Shown piece by piece: positions 11,603 to 22,582 of a stretch of DNA of 64,000 nucleotides (the first letter of the stretch is position 1; each line of letters begins with the position of its first letter). The translations under genes and the position numbers were made by a program. Below the pieces are notes generated by a model. It saw only the letters and a list, made by a program, of their open reading frames with translations. It was not told the origin of the DNA and did not search any database. The DNA is taken from NCBI GenBank assembly GCA_015680685.1, contig MNCI01038165.1, positions 144,284 through 208,283 on the forward strand, in the 5' to 3' direction. The DNA comes from Gnetum montanum (taxonomy: Eukaryota > Streptophyta > Gnetopsida > Gnetales > Gnetaceae).

Positions 11603-12455
11603 TAATGAGTGATGAGATACCCCTACACTCAACCATATGAATATGAGCATGTATGCAAGATCCAATCAAACTTCACAAATGGAATAGTTGTGGTATCTAG
11701 ATAGTTACATGTTGATCGCAATTTGCTGTCTTTCTACTTGGACTAGTATTTTCTTTGTCATGTATGGTTTAGTCCAAAGTGATGTGTATGATATGATTCT
11801 AAGCTAGGCTACTCCTAGAGATGCTGGAAAATAATCTTTATTAAACTAATAAGTAATAGGAAATGAAGTCTAATCTAGCTTAAGTATGATGAGCATCCGT
11901 CCTTAATCATCTGTATGCATCTTGGACCTCGTGTACTACTTTTGGGATTACCAAGTGCACATTTCTTGAGCACTCCTAGATACGCTACTGGGTTACCAAG
12001 TAGTTACACTTAAATGTTTATGATTAAGTCGTACTCATTCTACGTTAATCAACAAGAAGTGTAAATGACAATAAAGGAAATACAAATAAAAAGACAATAA
12101 TACATAATTAACAATTAAAGTAATTAAAAGCTAAGTGAATGCTACAATGATGGAGTAATCTTGATCTTTATTGCCAATCATGTGTGTGTCCAAGTACATT
12201 ACACTCGAATAAAGGTTCTGTACAATTACAATCATCACACTATCGGCATGCACTAGGAATAGAACTGAAAAAAATTGAAAACTGATAAAAAAGACTCTAT
12301 ACTTATACCTACTAACTCTCTACCTTCTTTCTACCTATCCCTTATGTGATATTTATAGGAGATCATGATAGAAATGACATCAGATATCTAACATCGCTTA
12401 CTAACCCTGATATTAGAGCCTCGATATGGCTTTTGACCCGAATGACAACTCATCA
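11603..12455 (-). repeat. Solo Athila-like LTR inside the inner element
   Basis: An 853-bp LTR starting taatgagtgatgag (family: tgatgagcgatgag) and ending ctcatca. It is flanked by the perfect 5-bp duplication ACAAC at 11598-11602 and 12456-12460. With no internal sequence attached, it is a solo LTR left by LTR-LTR recombination. The TATA box (tatttata on plus) is at 12350-12357. It inserted at the splice-acceptor-like start of gene B of the inner element. Confidence 0.85.
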
Positions 12456-12460
12456 ACAAC

Positions 12461-14150
12461 AAAATCATGAATTAGTGTGTAATGTGTAACATATAGCTTT
12501 GAAGCACCTTGTCTTGTTAGTGGTTACACTTGGCTAGGTTGTGATTATGATGGATTAATTTTGATAATAGTGTTAGTAGGAAGGTTGAAAAATATGGTGG
12601 AATAGATAAGTAGTCCATTAGTAAATTTTTGAAAATTCCAAACATAATAAAATACATGAGGAGGGTTAAATAATTCACAACAAAGAAAATAAAAATATTT
12701 CATTGAAAAACATTGTGAAGGTGTGAACATTAGGATGTCACTGATGAGGTAAACAAAAGGATTTGATTGTAAGAATGTCTAAGGATAAAGAACATAACTA
12801 ATCCAACCAAAAGATATGCAAGCGAATTCTCCCCAAAGCAAGCATAGGACTTTTATTGCCCTTGCATAACTTCAAACTAAGGAGTTCATGGACCTCATGG
12901 ATGATTAATGGTTATGGAATGTTAAGTACAAAAACCCAAAAGAAACTACTTAAGCATTTTGACATATGAAACTAGGACATCAAACAAGAACATAAAACTA
13001 GTAGTGAGGTGAGACATGAAAAGCATAGATGGATGAGAGAGAGAGAGTGGAATGAAGTTCTTGATTAAGGTCACATGATGTCCCTTGTGAATTTTATGAT
13101 TAAATGACTTGATAAGATCTATCATTAGTCTAGACCAAAACCAACCATGTTTAGTGACTTTGCATCACCATTCTAAGATCAATCTACCCCCTGAGACACA
13201 AGAGTGCTTCCACAAAACAACCATAGTTCCTTACTAGAGAAGAAAAGAGAAGTAGGAAGTGAGGAAGGGCCTTAGTTAGAGGAGATCTTCAGACATGGAT
13301 AACATGTCTGTCTAGTCCCATAACTAGCGCTTGTAGCTTGTTTATTTTGTCTAAGGAGTGTGCTTTGAAGTTCCATCATTTTTTTTGAAATGGAAAGCAC
13401 ACCATGCAAGGACTTAGTTGTTTATTATGTCTAAGGGATGTGCTTTGAATTTCCATTTTTTTTTATGAGAACCACATCATGCAAAGACTTATTCAACTTC
13501 CTTTTATTGGTCAACATAGAATGGTAAGAAATCCATAAAAACACACATGCACCCAAGTAAGTAGAAAGGCAGAAAGAATACCAAATCCCCTTAAAGTCAC
13601 ACCTTGTTCAAACCTTTGAATCCTTCCCAATTTCAAAAACTACCAAAGTCACAAATTTGGTATAGTTTTATTAATGAAAAAGGAACTACACATTTCCAAA
13701 GTAAGAAAAACCATATAGTTTGTGGATGGGTGAATGTTGTGGACTCACGACTAGTTACATGAAAAGAAACCATATCTTAATTATCAATAACAAAATTTAA
13801 AGCTAGAATCTAGACACCAATAATTAAATAACAAATAGCACATACAATCATCAAGCAATGAATTACCATTGTGCCTAGTAGTTATTAACAAAAAGTTAGA
13901 AAATCATACCAGAATAAAAGAAAATATAGAAGAAAGTGTAAAATATTCAAGAAATAGCAAATTTATTAATGATTTTGTAAAACAAAAATCAGAAAAGATT
14001 AAGAATGTGAAACAAGAAGATGTAAAATAAAGGATGTGTAAAACAAAAAGTTATAAAACAAAATGTGTAAAACAAGAAGGGTGAAAAATTAAGGAGCTGC
14101 TTATATAGTTAGCATGGATGGACATCTTCTTCATGACTAAGTTGAAAGGA
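12461..14150 (-). other. Post-pol spacer and gene B leader of inner element
   Basis: No long frame. The part 12461-13030 is homologous by eye to 31560-32540, the leader of gene B copy 2: 'ttacacttggctaggttgtgattatgat' against 'ttacacttggctaagttgtgattatgat' (differing at one base), 'gcccttgcataac' in both, and 'agtgaggtgag' against 'cgtgaggtgag'. Repeated 'aagtgtaaaat', 'gtgtaaaaca' and similar A-rich short motifs occur at 13935-14075. A duplicated segment 'gtctaaggagtgtgctttga' / 'gtctaagggatgtgctttga' lies at ~13350 and ~13428. Confidence 0.5.
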
Positions 14151-14199
14151 GGAGATCCAAAATATTGAGTGTGGTTGTCCATCTGATGAGGAATTTGTT

Positions 14200-17100
14200 G
14201 TATTTTTTGGTTTATGCTCATGGAAAGGTTTAACTTATTATATGCTAACTAGCTATTTCTTATCTAGGCTCTTAGGTTCATAGATAATCATGGCCCTAGA
14301 AGAAAAAGATTCATAAATTATATTAGGTCCTTCCCACAACATTTGGAGCTTATTTTATTGAGGCACGTGTGTGGGGTTCTAGTAGAGAACCTTGTCACTT
14401 TGTTGAAGTTTGAATTTTTTGATTTTATGGTCACGATGCTTTTTCTTGTATGCTTTGCATAACTCATTAGATGACAAAGCCACCAAGTAGCTTTCATATT
14501 GTAAGTTGAGATTCATTAGTCTTTCTTTTTATGCTAGACTCAAGTTAAGGTCAAGTTCACAGGTTGTTAAAAGTGTATGGAGCTTAAATTGAATAGGAAG
14601 TATTGGTAATTTTCTGTACATAAGCTCATAGGGAGAATCACCTATAGGAAGTTTCCATGTTGAGTGATAGGACCAAAGGGCATCATTGAGTTTTTTTCTC
14701 TAGTCCTTCCTATATTTTCTAATAGTTATTGCTAGAATCCTTGTGACTTCCCTATTGGTAACCTTAGCTTGACCATTGGCTTTGGGATGGTAGGTTGTTG
14801 TGAGTTTATGTTTAACCCCTAGGCATTGCATGAGCTTCTGAAAGGTAGTGCCTATAAAGTGGGTTTCATTATAAGAAATTAATACACATGGCACACCAAA
14901 CCTATTTAAAAAATTTTGTTATACAAACTAAATAGCAGTAGAAGATGTACAGTTAGTGACAGCTGCAACTTGTACCCATTTCATACAATTGTCAATAGTG
15001 ACTATGATGTATGCCTTTCCATTTAAGATGGGTGTGATGGGACCCATAAAATCAATACCCTAGGTGTTGAAGGGTTCCAATGGTTGAATCTATTATTGAG
15101 GTCCTTCCATTTGAGTAGTCATTCCATCATCTCATTGGCAATGTTTATAAGATTTGACATATTGATGAGCATCCTTGAAAATTATTGGCCAATAGTATCC
15201 TGCCATTATGATTTTAATGGTTGTGCATCTCCTAGCATAGTGGCCCCCAGAAGGACCTTCATGAGCATCTTGGAAAACACATAGTTGATCAACATCAAGA
15301 ACACACCATTGAACTAGGGCATTAACACACACCTTATAGAGGTGTCCATTGATCTTCATGAAGCATTTCACTTGGTGAAGAATCTATTATTTCTTCCTAT
15401 GGTCCAATCCTTATGCCATTTCTTGGGTTAGAAGATAGGTGAGAATGTGATCATACCATTTATGCTTATTACAAAATTGTTTAGTTATAGCCTCAACAAA
15501 GAGGAGTTCATCAAAAAACATATCAAATAGTGGATTCTCTTCTTCTTTGTTGTTTCATCATGTAATCAAGACAAGTGATCAATGACCAAATTCTTAGTGT
15601 CTTTTCAATCTATCATTGTGAGATCAAATTCTTGTAATATTTCCAACCACTGTATGACATAGGGCCTCAACATTGGCTTATTCATCAAAAAGTAGATGGC
15701 ACTATGGTTTGTGTGCACAAACACTTTGTATCTAAGCACATAATCCTTGAACATTCCTAGAGCAAACACCACTATCATTGGTTCTTTTTTTGTAGTGGTG
15801 TAGTTCAATTGTGCACCCACAATTCTTTAGTGATCGTAGTAGATGTAATATAGATTTGTTTTTTCATTCATCTATGTAATCATAGCTTCCAATGCATAAT
15901 TTGATGCATATATCATAACATGAAATAGTCTAGACTAGCTGTGTGCTTGTAGGATTGGAGTTTCTACAAGTTTCTCTTTGAGCTATTGGAATTCTTGTTA
16001 AAATTTTAGTGTAAAAAAATGAAGTATCCTTCTTTGTCAGCTCCACCAATGATTTTGCAATCTTAGAGAAATTCTCTATGAATCACTAGTAGTAGCTAGT
16101 ATGTCCAAAGAATGACCAAAAATCTTTGATAGTTTCTAGTTGGTGGGTTATTCCTTGGATGACCCTTATTTTTTTAGGGTTGACCTCAATTTCTACTTGT
16201 GATATTCTATGCCCTAACACAATGCCTTCCTAAACCATTAGGTGACTCTTTTGCCAATTGAGCCACAAGTTTATTTCAACACATCATTCTAATATTTTCT
16301 CAAGGTGGTTCAAGGCTTGCTCAAATGTAGCTCCATAGGTGGACAAGTTATCCATGAAGACTTCCACACCACTAACAATTTGCTATTAAAAAATGATTAG
16401 GATGAAGATTTGGAATGTAGTAGGGGCATTGCATAGACCAAAAGGCATCTTGCAATATGCAAAAATCCCCTAGTAACTTGTGAATGTTGTTTTGTCTTGG
16501 ACCTCTAGTGTGATTTGGATTTTTTTATAGCCACTATAACCATATAGAAAACTATAGTGGCAATGCCTAGATACTGTGTCTAATACTTGATCAACAAATG
16601 GTAATGGAAAGAGGTCCTTAAATGTTTCCATATTAAGCAGTCAAAAATCAATGCAAACTTGCCACTTACCATCTTTTTTAGGCATAACAACAAGTAGACT
16701 AATCCACTCGCTATCCACAATGGGATGATCCTTGCCCTGAGAAGTTGTTCAATTTCCTCCTCGATGATCTACTTTAGTTTGGGGTTCAATTTTCTTTGTA
16801 GCTATCTCTTTGGTTTTATAGCTAGGTCAGTGTAGATGCAATGCTAGCATATCCTAGGATCAATCCCTATGAGTTTAGGATATGATCACACAAAGGTTGT
16901 TGAGCATTTCTCAACCATTTTTAATAACATCTTTTTCTATTCTAGAGTAAGATTGGCATTGATTATGACCAACTTTTCATTTTTTAAGAACACATATTCG
17001 ATGTCGGCCTGTAGAGTTTTTAGTTCAAGGGCTTCTTACTTCACATTTTCAAAAATTTACAAGTCTTTCTAGTAGGTATCATCATTTGCATCATCAAAGA

Positions 17101-17569
17101 GTTGTTGATGAACTTGCTCTAGTTCATCCATGCCTATGACATATGTGCATGTTAGGCTCTCAGTTGGTTCCATGCAAAGTGTGCTACTCTCAAAATTAGC
17201 AGTCAACCACTAGGTGCCCTTCTATTTTGTGGTTGTTGTGTATAAACACCTTTGAATATTAGCTTCTTGTGCATACTATTTTCATGTAGAGATGGATGCT
17301 TGTTTCACTACCTAAAGTTTTTGCACATAATTGCACCTTGTATCACTATATGCAATGCATAGAACTTGCTTCTTCTCGATCTTCCCAAATGTATTTTCTT
17401 TGGATATATCCAAGGAAAGATATTTGATGTCCATTCTTGCATCAATGATGCTTAGCCATGCCTTTTCCATGATGATTGGGAAGTCCCCTTGGTAGTTCTC
17501 CACCTTGGTCACTAGGAAATCAATAGGATAAGAAAACCTACAAACAATGATCATGTTGTCTTCTACCAA
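14200..17569 (-). pseudogene. Athila-like pol of inner element (protease, RT, RNase H, integrase)
   Basis: Domains in order on the minus strand. 17569-17312 is the protease end, with PIIMEKAWLSIIDARMDIK in the place of the usual 'P.ILGRPFL.TA.A.IDV'. RT lies at ~17280-15990, with MDN at 16347-16355 where MDD is needed, so the second catalytic Asp is lost. RNase H is at 15820-15605 (NYTTTKKEP..VVFAL, then HTNHSAIYFL). The integrase zinc finger is at 15371-15132 (HEGPSGGH, YYWP, then SYKHCQ, first Cys of the pair lost). The integrase core at 14894-14700 has YHPKANGQAKV, where the DDE glutamate is replaced by Lys (codon 14763-14765). A C-terminal WEGP motif and tail run to ~14200. Frameshifts and many stops separate the pieces. 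Confidence 0.8.
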
Positions 17570-18450
17570 TCACTATAGAAAAATGATAAACTGGTCTACC
17601 AATTCTAATTTGATATTTCTCTTCTTTAAAGCAGGTAGGTTCTATATAGTATACATCTCATGAGAGATCAAGTTGACACCAAAACTTGAATAAAAAAGAG
17701 CCCTACATGGTTCATTCCTAATAATCTGCAAATATATCAAAGGACTTCTAGGATCTACTAACTTCTTGGAAAGGTTTCTAGCACTGATTCAATCAGATAT
17801 GGCATGAGTAAGCATCAAAGTATGGATCCTAGGTGATGTTTGGTTTGAAGGGGACTCAGAAGAATTTGATACAGAGAAAGATGTAGGAATAGGGTTGTCA
17901 ACTATAGGTGCATTTAAGGGTTTAGGTGAACTTCATGGTTGGAAGAAAGGTATTTTATTTGATCAAGTATATGAACCACTTAGTTGATGAACTGATTGTG
18001 GATTAATGGCCTTAGTAGTGTTGTGTTATTATGGTTGAGTTGAGAGTTCACCCTGCATAGGTGGAGTAAGTGGTAGCTATACTAAGGGAGGATGAAGATG
18101 TGTAGGAACAGGAGGAGGATAAGGGTAGAAAGTGATGTCCCTTCTTGCATGTAGAAAATGAGTTCAATAATAATCAAAAGGATGGTAGTGAGATTGGAAA
18201 GTAGAAACATAATTGGAAGAGTTACATGGAGACAAGGATTGTTGAATGTAAAACCCATAGGGATTAGGTTATTGGTAAGGGATTGCTACCTTGGTGGTGC
18301 TAGTGCCCATGACTCTGGTTACTACCACTATTGATATTTCTCATATGGTTGCAATGTAGTTTGACTTGGATAATATTGTTCTTGCTGGTGGAACTGCCTA
18401 GGATTACCTTGAGGATAAGGTAATTGTCTGGATGTTTGCCTTTGTGTTAG

Positions 18451-20221
18451 TCATGGATTCAAACCATACATCCCAAACTCCTGTAAATGTGACACTATGG
18501 GGCAACATCCCTTAAGATGTTCATACTGGCAAACATCACACCCACCATCATCATCTGATTCACTCTCCACAACTTCTTCTATTGCAACAATCTTTCCCTT
18601 ATCTTTTTGATAGGCATGTTTAACTTCTTTGTACCTCTTGTGCTCATGATAACTACCTCGTTCCTTGGACTCTTCAGCAATTTTTAGGATAGCTTGAAAT
18701 TTGGTACCCATGAAGTCCCATTACTATTCAACCTTGGTTATGATTTTAGAATGAAAATTTTAAAGAAACAAGGCTTTCCTATGCATCATCTCATCAAGTT
18801 TTGATTCTTTCTCATTATCACAAAATTGAACCTCCCTCTTGTAAATGGAAGGATCGCAATTATACTCTTTTGCACTTTCTCATTTTCTTAATTCACCTTC
18901 CTCTTTAGCTACCTACTCAATCAATCTTTGGATCTAATAAGTGCTTAATTCCAATAGTCACCCTTGCGCATAGATGACAAGGGTTCTTCTCATTTTAGAT
19001 CGAAGCTCATCTACAATGTGGTAAAGTTGATCCAATTAAGAATAACCATGGCCAAGACATATATGCATTAAGGAATAGTATCGACCAATGGTGAAATCCA
19101 AGGGATTGTGTGTTCCTTGTTTCCATCCTTGGATCTACCTTCTTAAGTTGGACACTTTAGAGTATGCTTGATATTTATCATTGAACAATTCAAGCATTAC
19201 AGTCCATCATTTGATAGATTCTAGTTGTAAGGATTGGTACTAGTTCTCTACTTCTTTAATGAGTGTCCTTGGGAACAACTTAAGTTTTTTCCACTCATTC
19301 TATATATTTTGCAAGGCATATGCATCTTGAAAATCTTGGAGATGGTTTTGTGGATCTGAGTTATATCCCCCTCCAAATCAAGGGATATTGTTCATGCCTA
19401 CCCTTTTGATTCAACTACACTTCACATGGTCTTGCGATGTTCAGCATACTTCAGGTAGCAAGAAAAGGTGCATTGATGCCCTCTACTACCCCTTCCTTCA
19501 TGGAATCATGTCTCTCTTGAATGCTCATGCCCTTGGTCTTACCTTTCCCAATAGTCCCTTTGATCATTTCAGTCTCATTGGTCACCTCCATCATGTTCTT
19601 ACCTCTTGTGATTGTGATCAAAGCCACAAGAAGAAGAGGATGATAATGAAGCTGAAGAGGAAGGAGAACTAGAATCATCATGGTGCCTGCTACCACCTTT
19701 TCGGTGATCATGATCATGATCGTAATCTTGTTTCTTATCTACATCCTTGCCTTGACTTTCCTATTTGGATCGCTCTTTATCATTGGATCCATTCTTACCT
19801 GAATTAGGAATATGAATCATGTATTGCAAGTTTTGATTTTGACCTCCTTCATTGAAGTCAAAGAGAGGAACTTCAATGAATGGAAAATTCCTAGAGAATG
19901 GTTCTCCACCATATTTTAGGTACAATAGGAATAGGGAATCATTAAATATTTTTCTCTTTGAAGATTTATAATGTTGTTCTAATTGGAAATCCTTGAGATG
20001 TTGTGCCTTAGTGGGATGATAATCCCTAGCATTACTATCCTGCACCATGTAATTAGCATGAAGTCCTTGGAGACCCCATTGTATAAGCATTTGTTAGATC
20101 CTTGCAAGAATGGATCGATCGAGTAGCAACACAATGTTGCTCTCCATGTCACACCACCATAGCTATTCATCTTGGTGTAGGATGAAGGTGAAATTTGGTA
20201 CATACTCATTAGGATGAGCAT
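18451..20221 (-). pseudogene. Athila-like gag of inner element
   Basis: The N-terminal part is 20221-19761, a hydrophobic/aromatic Gag stretch that includes the tail 'IHIPNSGKNGSNDKERSK'. Then comes a charged stretch (19717-19451), a middle region recovered only with frame changes, and a C-terminal piece, 18711-18451 (86 residues), with acidic 'VVESESDDDGG' followed by CDVCQYEHLKGCC. That last motif is a degenerate zinc knuckle (CX2CX3HX4C). The order gag then protease (next at 17569) fits one transcript from the 5' LTR on the right. No single open frame remains. Confidence 0.65.
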
Positions 20222-20445
20222 ATACCACTCAGTATTGTTAAGGCATCAACTGATGTACTCTATCAAACTTGGAGAGAGAATCACTCCTGTGAGAAGAAGA
20301 CATTTTATGTTATAAAAATAAAAATGTAGTGTGCTTCTAAATATTATTATAGTAACCTTAAGATGTGATGTGAGTTTAAGGGTTGTTCCAATGATTTGAA
20401 TAATTTTTCATTAAATCCTAGATAGTGCATGAAAGAACCAAAAGG

Positions 20446-20463
20446 TCCCTAACAATGGCGCTA
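20446..20463 (-). other. Primer-binding site of inner element, Asp-tRNA type
   Basis: On the minus strand it reads TAGCGCCATTGTTAGGGA, one base inside the LTR. It differs from the Athila tRNA-Asp site TGGCGCCGTTGCCGGGGA at five positions, all transitions. It fixes 20465 as the inner edge of the 5' LTR. Confidence 0.85.
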
Positions 20464-20464
20464 A

Positions 20465-21308
20465 TGATGAGCGATGAGATATCCCTATGACGAACCATAC
20501 AAATTGCTAAGGCATTCACAAATGATCTAGTTGATTTCCATGGACCTATAGTTTGTTAGTGCACTAATTCTCTAGGAAGTGAAATCGGCATTGAGAACAT
20601 TCGTTGTCTTCCCAACTACACTTGTGAAGCTCTAGGATATGGTTTAAGTATAATTGAGGCACATGATTTTTATCATTTTATGTTTTGTAAGTTTAATCAT
20701 CTACAACAAGAATGGAAGGTAGAGGAATTTAATATCTAACTATTCTACTACCTAGCTAGTCTAACAGAAGTACTCGTTTCCACTTTCCAGACACATCCTG
20801 AACACATATAGCACTATTGGGCTATCAAATGTTAAGTGTTCTTGGGTTACTAAGTGCTACATGTATGTTCTAGATGGTCATGCTTATGTTCATTAATAAC
20901 TAGAAATTAATTTCTTAATTAAAGTGCATTAAAATGAAGTGCATGAAAATAAAGTGCATGAATATTAAATGCATCAAGAAAACATTAATCTATTCTCAAT
21001 GTTACAAAGATGATCAAAAGAGATCATTTTTATTCCCATCACACTACAATGCTAAGGTACATCAATGTTTGAATAAAGATTTGTACACACTTAGACTCTC
21101 GTGGTAGGCACTCAGAAAATATTCTAATTCTAGAGAAAACAAGTTGCAAGAGCTTCCCTATTTATGGCAAAGATTGATATCAAAATTATGAGCCCAAGAA
21201 TTGTATTTATAGGCCACATATACCCTACGATATTGAATATTCAACATCACATCTTGGAATCTGACATTGGGTATTTGATATCGGAGATAGTCGAAACATG
21301 ATTCATCT
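20465..21308 (-). repeat. 5' LTR of inner Athila-like element
   Basis: 844 bp, with plus-strand left edge tgatgagcgatgag and right edge attcatct followed by the target duplication CATGG. The final CA seen in other copies is CT here. The TATA box (tatttata on plus) is at 21204-21211. Short repeats of 'aagtgcatgaa' at 20922-20965 are an LTR-internal microduplication absent from the 3' LTR. Confidence 0.85.
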
Positions 21309-22582
21309 CATGGATTCATTGTTTTCATCTTGAATTTTTTTTTAAGTTCACCATTCTCAAGTAGGTTTTGTACTTATCATTGAATAATTATAACATCATG
21401 CTTCATCTTTGGATTAATTCTCTTTCCAAGGGTTTATACCAAACCTTTGCTTCTTTGATGAGTATTCTCAAAAATAGCTTTAATTTCTACCAAGTATTTT
21501 TTATATTTTGTAAGGCACAGACATCATAAAAATATTGAAGTGGTGTTGTGGATCTGCATTATATTCTCCTTCAAATTATACAATGTTATTCATATCAAGT
21601 AATTTGATACAACTATTTCTATAATGCACTGTAGGAATGTACACAACTTTTCTAATATTGATCATGCTTTTGGTGATTATTAGGAATTAATCATAGTCTT
21701 TGGGCTCATTATATCTATTTTAGTAGTAACCCCTTTGATGCTCTTAATTTTCTCTTCTTTCATGCCTTCATTCATTATCTCTATCTTTTTCTCATCTTCA
21801 TCTTCATCAAGATATCCTTCTTATTCTAGTCATATATTATGATTCCATCTTCTCTCCCAATCATGATCTCTCTAAAAAGTTCCTTCTATATGCCTTTATT
21901 TAAATTTATTGGAATTGGTCAATGAATATGATGTAGAGGATGGAGGAACTTGAAGAGTGGTGCTCACTTACTCTTCTTCTTTACTTTTTTGATTCATATA
22001 TTTTGGATCCACTAGAGGTCCTAGGTCTAGAATCCCTCCTTGTTCTAGAGTCTACCTCATCCCTTCTAGGGATTTTTGCTAAGATGGAACATAGCTTTTA
22101 TTATATTAAATCTTCAAAGCATATAATATATGGTCAAAAATTGGATCGATGATGATGGTGAGACTTTTCAACTAGATATTCACTAACTGTTTTATGGGTA
22201 AGTTTACTTAAGAGGTGTAATTGTCCTTTTCTTATTCATATCATAGTTTTCTTATTTCATCTCTTCAAATTTGAGCCTTTATTGGCTAATATGACCTTGT
22301 TATATCTTTAGTGATCAAATATCCTTGATGAGCATGATCAAGACTAGTTCTAGCTATGCATTGATAGTGCTAAATGGTCTAGTGGCAAGACAATGTTACC
22401 TTGTAAATGTCTTCTTCTAAACTTTTCATCTTGATAAAAAATAATAGTAATGCTTGGATAGTATGAATAGGTATGTGCATAAGAGATTCTTGTAAGCATC
22501 AATCCACTCTAGTTTTCTTCATTTTAGTTCTTGTTATTACTTTCATTAAGTTTAATAGAAAGTAAAGAATTTACCTGATGTA
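21309..22582 (-). pseudogene. Outer Athila-like element, gag N-terminal part (right piece)
   Basis: It continues the gag interrupted at 10574. 'atttgatacaacta..ttctataatgcac' and 'tttgtaaggcacagacatcat' match 'ttgattcaactacactt' and 'ttgcaaggcatatgcatctt' of the inner gag near 19310-19430, in the same order and orientation. The plus-strand open frame at 21940-22152 is a shadow. At 22365-22405 a short stretch ('aatggtctagtggcaagac') resembles a tRNA D-arm; see findings. Confidence 0.65.

Larger units (their letters stand above)
10575..21308 (-). mobile_element. Inner Athila-like Ty3/gypsy element, near full length
   Basis: The boundaries are the two direct LTRs (10575-11236 and 20465-21308) and a perfect 5-bp target duplication, CATGG, at 10570-10574 and 21309-21313. 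In element order on the minus strand: 5' LTR, primer site 20446-20463, gag 20221-18451, protease ~17569-17312, RT ~17280-15990, RNase H ~15960-15605, integrase ~15400-14200, leader of gene B ~13600-12461, solo LTR insertion 12455-11603, remains of the gene B start and 3' UTR 11596-11237, then the 3' LTR. RT reads FMDNLSTYG where Athila-type RT has FMDDFSVYG, which places it in the Athila group. The element is dead, with stops and frameshifts throughout. Confidence 0.85.
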
